From assembly GCA_958407085.1 (NCBI GenBank), contig CATYHY010000044.1:1-9466 (forward strand): a stretch of DNA of 9,466 nt, read 5' to 3'. The translations under genes and the position numbers were made by a program. The DNA comes from an uncultured Collinsella sp. GTDB taxonomy: Bacteria > Actinomycetota > Coriobacteriia > Coriobacteriales > Coriobacteriaceae. Positions 5,935-9,466 of this stretch are shown in pieces; within the stretch, counting starts at the first letter, position 1; every line of letters starts with the position of its first letter. The notes beneath the pieces are model-generated. The model was given only the letters and a program-made list of their open reading frames with translations, did no database searches and was not told the DNA's origin.

Positions 5935-7542
5935 TTATCCGCACACGCCGCATTTTGCACAGGCCGAAAGTGCGGCCGGAGCCTGCGCGATGCCGCCCTT
6001 TGCCGTCTCGCGTAGCGTGGCCGGCAACGCGTGACCCACCGAGAGCATGACATGTGCCATCTGGTCAAACGGCACCAAGCTCTTAATGCCTGCGAGGGCG
6101 AGCTGTGCCGAGCTAAAGGCCGCGGCCACGCCGATGGCGTTTCGGTTTTGGCAGGGCACTTCCACGAGGCCGCCGACGGGGTCACAAACGAGGCCCAGCA
6201 GGTTACTTAGCGCGATGGAACTGGCGTCGAGCGCCTGCTCGGGCGTGCCGCCGAGCATCTGCACCAGCGCGGCGGCTGCCATGGCGGCAGCGCTTCCCAC
6301 CTCGGCCTGGCAGCCACCTTCGGCGCCGGCGACGCAGGCGCTCGTGGTGAGGTTGAGGCCGATGGCGGCTGCGCAGTAGAGCGCGTCCATGACCTGCTCG
6401 TCATCGAGCTGCAGGTGATCGGCGAGCGCTAACACGCAGCCGGGCACGACACCCGCGGAGCCTGCCGTCGGTGCTGCTACGATTACTCCCATCGTGGCGG
6501 AACGCTCGAGCACGGCCATGGCGCGGGCAACGGCGTCGGTTTGAACGGTGCCCATCAGGCTCGTGCTCAAATCGTTGCGGCCGGTGGCATCGACGAGTTT
6601 AGCCTCGCCGCCTATAAGCCCGCCGAGCGATCGCTGCGGATTGACGATGGGGGTCGTGGTCTCCTCGCGCATGACGTCGAGCACGCGGCGCATGGCGGCG
6701 ACGGCGTGGGTTTCGCCGGTCAGACGCGCCTCGCGCACGGCCATAACGGCGCCGATATTCAGGCCGAGCTCGGCGCACGCATCGAGCAGCTGCTCGCCGT
6801 CGTCGAAGATCTCCTTTGCCGAAACACCGGGGGAGAGCGACGAGGCAGAACCGGGGAGCTCGATAAAGGTCGCGTAATCGACATTGTCGAGTTTGCGTAG
6901 CATGGGGATAACGGTGTCGTCGGGCGCGCCGTCGGTCTCAAAGACGGAGTAGGCCTGGCCTCCCACCTCGGTGCGGTAGGTGCGGCAGAAGGCGATGTTC
7001 ACGTGTGCGTAGGCAAGCAGGTTCGTGAGCGCTGCGAGCACGCCGGGGACATCTTGGTGAGCCACGAAGAGCGTGGAATACATGCCCGAGATATCGACGC
7101 CGACGCCGTTAATGCGGCTGATGCGCATCTTGCCGCCGCCCAGGCTCTCGCCGCGGACCTGTGCCGTGGCGCCCGTGTCGTCGACCATGTCGATGTCGAC
7201 GGTATTGGGGTGGATGGAGGCGTCGTCGCCCTTGATGCCAAAGTGATATTCGAGGCCCTGCTCGCGTGCGAGGTCGAAGGCCTGCTTGATGTTCTCGTCA
7301 TCGGTGTCGAGGCCCAGGATGCCTGCGACGAGCGCGCGGTCGGTGCCGTGGCCGCGGTAGGTGTGGGCGAAGGAGTTCCACAGGCCAAAGGTGACTTTGA
7401 TGATGCGGCCTTCCAGCAGGCTGGCAGCAACTTGGGCGCACCGCAGGGCGCCGGCGGTGTGCGATGAGCTGGGGCCGACCATGACGGGGCCCAAGATTTC
7501 GAATGCCGAGGTCGTAGCTAGTGTTTGCGGCTTGCCTGCCAT
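5935..7542 (-). CDS. sdaA: L-serine dehydratase (L-serine ammonia-lyase), iron-sulfur dependent, single-chain
   Basis: A 535-residue cytoplasmic enzyme that deaminates L-serine to pyruvate and ammonia using a [4Fe-4S] cluster. It is the fused beta-plus-alpha form. The N-terminal beta domain has the GPSSSHTAG motif at 23-31. An ACT-like regulatory domain follows at about 157-230 (TLFVAHQDVPGVLAALTNLL). The alpha domain occupies about 240-520 and includes APTAGSAGVVPG at 357-368. The likely cluster ligands are C411 (EGGCQAEVGSA), C453 (LVCDPVGGLVEVPC) and C464. Their spacing of 42 and 11 residues matches what I recall of the Legionella enzyme (C343, C385, C396). The C-terminus ends CAKCGVCG (C528, C531, C534), where the family places a cysteine that can reach back to the cluster and block the active site. 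The start has AGGAG five bases upstream. In an amino-acid-fermenting gut anaerobe this would feed serine into pyruvate metabolism. Also named sdhA or sdaAB-fused. Confidence 0.95.
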   Translation of the reverse strand: MAGKPQTLATTSAFEILGPVMVGPSSSHTAGALRCAQVAASLLEGRIIKVTFGLWNSFAHTYRGHGTDRALVAGILGLDTDDENIKQAFDLAREQGLEYHFGIKGDDASIHPNTVDIDMVDDTGATAQVRGESLGGGKMRISRINGVGVDISGMYSTLFVAHQDVPGVLAALTNLLAYAHVNIAFCRTYRTEVGGQAYSVFETDGAPDDTVIPMLRKLDNVDYATFIELPGSASSLSPGVSAKEIFDDGEQLLDACAELGLNIGAVMAVREARLTGETHAVAAMRRVLDVMREETTTPIVNPQRSLGGLIGGEAKLVDATGRNDLSTSLMGTVQTDAVARAMAVLERSATMGVIVAAPTAGSAGVVPGCVLALADHLQLDDEQVMDALYCAAAIGLNLTTSACVAGAEGGCQAEVGSAAAMAAAALVQMLGGTPEQALDASSIALSNLLGLVCDPVGGLVEVPCQNRNAIGVAAAFSSAQLALAGIKSLVPFDQMAHVMLSVGHALPATLRETAKGGIAQAPAALSACAKCGVCG

Positions 7543-7568
7543 GGGTGCTCCTGTTCTATCCCGTCGTC

Positions 7569-7683
7569 CCGAGGGCTTTGGTATTTGGTCGCCTGCTCTA
7601 CAGTCCTGGCTCGCACGGAGGCCACATTAAGTGGCCTCCGGCTCGTGCGGAACTCGCGACCGACCAAATACCAAAGCCCTCGG
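7569..7683. repeat. 115-base nested palindrome with perfect 23-bp arms upstream of serine dehydratase
   Basis: Bases 7569-7591 and 7661-7683 are exact inverted copies of 23 bases (arm begins ccgagggctttggtattt). Between them a second hairpin has perfect 10-bp arms at 7616-7625 and 7631-7640 (cggaggccac / gtggcctccg) with a five-base loop, and further partial pairing outside it (cgca with tgcg). The element ends about 26 bases upstream of the serine dehydratase ATG, so if transcription starts upstream of it the leader RNA would fold into a long nested stem just before the ribosome binding site. No short target duplication is seen at its edges. It may be a dispersed element (MITE- or REP-like) or a leader or attenuator structure; the sequence alone does not decide. 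Confidence 0.75.
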
Positions 7684-7688
7684 AACTA

Positions 7689-7719
7689 AGGATACATGGT
7701 AGAGGCGCGTGTGCTGCAA
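7689..7719 (-). promoter_or_regulatory. Weak candidate promoter for serine dehydratase
   Basis: On the minus strand TTGCAG (7719-7714) is followed after 19 bases by TATCCT (7694-7689), preceded by TG. Spacing is long and both hexamers are imperfect. It would start transcription at the edge of the 115-base palindrome. The 311-base gap between metK and this gene otherwise holds only the palindrome, the metK terminator and unassigned sequence at about 7720-7780. Confidence 0.25.
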
Positions 7720-7780
7720 AATTCATTAGCTGGTGACGCAGCGTGGGCTCATATCGAAGCATCTTCACCACCGTTTAAAT

Positions 7781-7817
7781 AAAAAGAAGTACCGGTTGGG
7801 AGCGGTACTTCTTTTTT
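7781..7817 (-). terminator. Intrinsic terminator of metK, symmetric enough to act on both strands
   Basis: A perfect 14-bp stem (7781-7794 with 7803-7816, aaaaagaagtaccg / cggtacttcttttt) encloses an eight-base loop. On the minus strand it is followed by T-rich sequence (TTTTTATTTAAA). It lies 37 bases after the metK stop. A-tract and T-tract mirror one another, so it could also stop plus-strand transcription. Confidence 0.9.
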
Positions 7818-7853
7818 AAGCGCTTATGTCGTTGAAACCATGGCGGTTCTTAA

Positions 7854-9134
<1,281 letters not shown>

Positions 9135-9156
9135 GATTGTCCTTTCAAAAACGTGT

Positions 9157-9183
9157 CCCGGCGACCGTTACCATTCCGCCGGG
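9157..9183 (-). promoter_or_regulatory. Short hairpin in the metK leader
   Basis: A perfect 7-bp GC stem (9157-9163 with 9177-9183, cccggcg / cgccggg) with a 13-base loop lies about 12 bases upstream of the metK ribosome binding site. It would be in the leader RNA if transcription starts near the TATGAT at 9207-9202. It does not match a SAM riboswitch that I recognise. It may tune translation or mean nothing. Confidence 0.3.
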
Positions 9184-9201
9184 CTCTGTATGCAAGGGCA
9201 C

Positions 9202-9207
9202 ATCATA
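9202..9207 (-). promoter_or_regulatory. Candidate -10 element for metK
   Basis: TATGAT on the minus strand lies 68 bases before the metK start, preceded 17 bases upstream by the poor -35 match GTGTGA. It is the best -10-like hexamer in the leader; support is limited to position and sequence. Confidence 0.35.
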
Positions 9208-9245
9208 GCGCGTAAATCCAACATTCACACCCTTTCCGCACCTAG

Positions 9246-9362
9246 TCATTGGGGACAGGCTTAAATGAGTGGCCTTAAACTAAGAACGTCCCCAAAGACT
9301 GGTCATTTATGTCTGTCCCCAATGAGTGATGACTGGTCATTTAAGTCTGTCCCCAATGAGTG
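9246..9362. repeat. REP-like repeat cluster: two 32-base direct repeats plus an inverted copy
   Basis: Bases 9297-9328 and 9331-9362 are direct repeats of 32 bases (begin gactggtcattta, end ccccaatgagtg) with one mismatch and two bases between them. Bases 9246-9268 are an inverted copy of the 23-base core, matching 9337-9359 at 22 of 23 positions, so the region can fold into a long stem. The segment between (9269-9296) contains cttaaactaagaacgtcccc, another GTCCCC motif. GGGGACAG/CTGTCCCC repeats of this kind recall the palindromic elements mobilised by REP-associated tyrosine transposases in many bacteria; that link is from general knowledge, and no such transposase gene is in the window. 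The cluster fills most of the 311-base gap between metK and the divergent gene. Confidence 0.75.
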
Positions 9363-9374
9363 GGTCGGTGCCCT

Positions 9375-9405
9375 TTGTGCGGAGGTCGCATTGTTGCTTT
9401 ATACT
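9375..9405 (+). promoter_or_regulatory. Candidate promoter for the plus-strand gene starting at 9446
   Basis: TATACT at 9400-9405 matches a -10 element and lies about 40 bases before the start codon. TTGTGC at 9375-9380 is a possible -35 with a 19-base spacer, longer than ideal. The element begins just after the repeat cluster ends. Confidence 0.4.
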
Positions 9406-9445
9406 GGTGCAGTTAGACATCCATCCTGCAATCGAGGAGATTTCC

Positions 9446-9466
9446 ATGGCATCAGACGTTCGCGTC
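9446..9466 (+). CDS. 5' end of a plus-strand gene, possibly primosomal protein N' (PriA)
   Basis: An ATG at 9446 follows GAGGAGA (9434-9440) at five-base spacing and opens a frame, MASDVRV, that runs off the window. A TATACT -10 element lies upstream. Seven residues are too few for identification. The suggestion of PriA, a replication-restart helicase, rests only on metK and priA often being neighbours in actinobacteria and should be treated as a guess. The presence of a real start is much better supported than the product. Confidence 0.55.

Noticed and set aside
7543..7780. T-box or amino-acid riboswitch upstream of serine dehydratase
   Set aside because: No T-box sequence (AGGGTGGNACCGCG-like) or glycine riboswitch core is visible; the long palindrome explains most of the structure.
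9135..9240. SAM riboswitch or SMK box upstream of metK
   Set aside because: The leader has only a 7-bp hairpin and about 60 bases after the candidate -10; no conserved SAM-binding core that I know could be found.
9246..9362. CRISPR array
   Set aside because: There are only two direct copies separated by two bases, with an inverted third copy; there are no spacers of regular length and no cas genes.
9446..9466. Confident assignment of the last gene as priA
   Set aside because: Only seven codons are visible; gene order alone is not enough, so no symbol is given.

Overview
The window looks like an ordinary stretch of chromosome from a high-G+C member of the Coriobacteriia, most likely Collinsella or a close relative. 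This is judged from codon usage, the single-chain iron-sulfur serine dehydratase, the style of the MacAB-like exporter operon and the L,D-transpeptidase; no marker gene fixes the species. All full-length genes lie on the minus strand. Only the two partial genes at the window edges are on the plus strand. Nothing here amounts to a new multi-gene system; the less ordinary material is in the intergenic DNA.

Layout. 1-287: the 3' end of a precorrin-6A reductase gene (cobalamin pathway, plus strand). 288-498: a non-coding strip holding what looks like a decayed N-terminal piece of an IS21-type IstA transposase, running into a palindromic repeat that separates the two convergent genes. 3919-499 (minus strand): a tightly coupled three-gene operon for a MacA/HlyD-like adaptor, a MacB/LolD-type ATPase and a MacB/FtsX-type permease, whose junctions overlap by 1 and 4 bases. 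5785-4052 (minus): a membrane-anchored L,D-transpeptidase with an HGC active site, for cell-wall cross-linking. 7542-5935 (minus): L-serine dehydratase, which turns serine into pyruvate and ammonia. 9134-7854 (minus): S-adenosylmethionine synthetase (metK). 9446-9466: the first seven codons of a plus-strand gene diverging from metK, possibly priA from typical gene order only.

How the parts relate. The three exporter genes clearly work together as an envelope ABC efflux or export complex; the substrate cannot be read from sequence. The L,D-transpeptidase next to it is also an envelope protein, but a strong hairpin separates the two units. Serine dehydratase and metK are separate transcription units, each followed by a terminator-like hairpin. 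Two intergenic regions of about 311 bases carry unusual repeats: a 115-base nested palindrome with perfect 23-bp arms just upstream of the serine dehydratase start, and a REP-like cluster of 32-base direct repeats plus an inverted copy between metK and its divergent neighbour.
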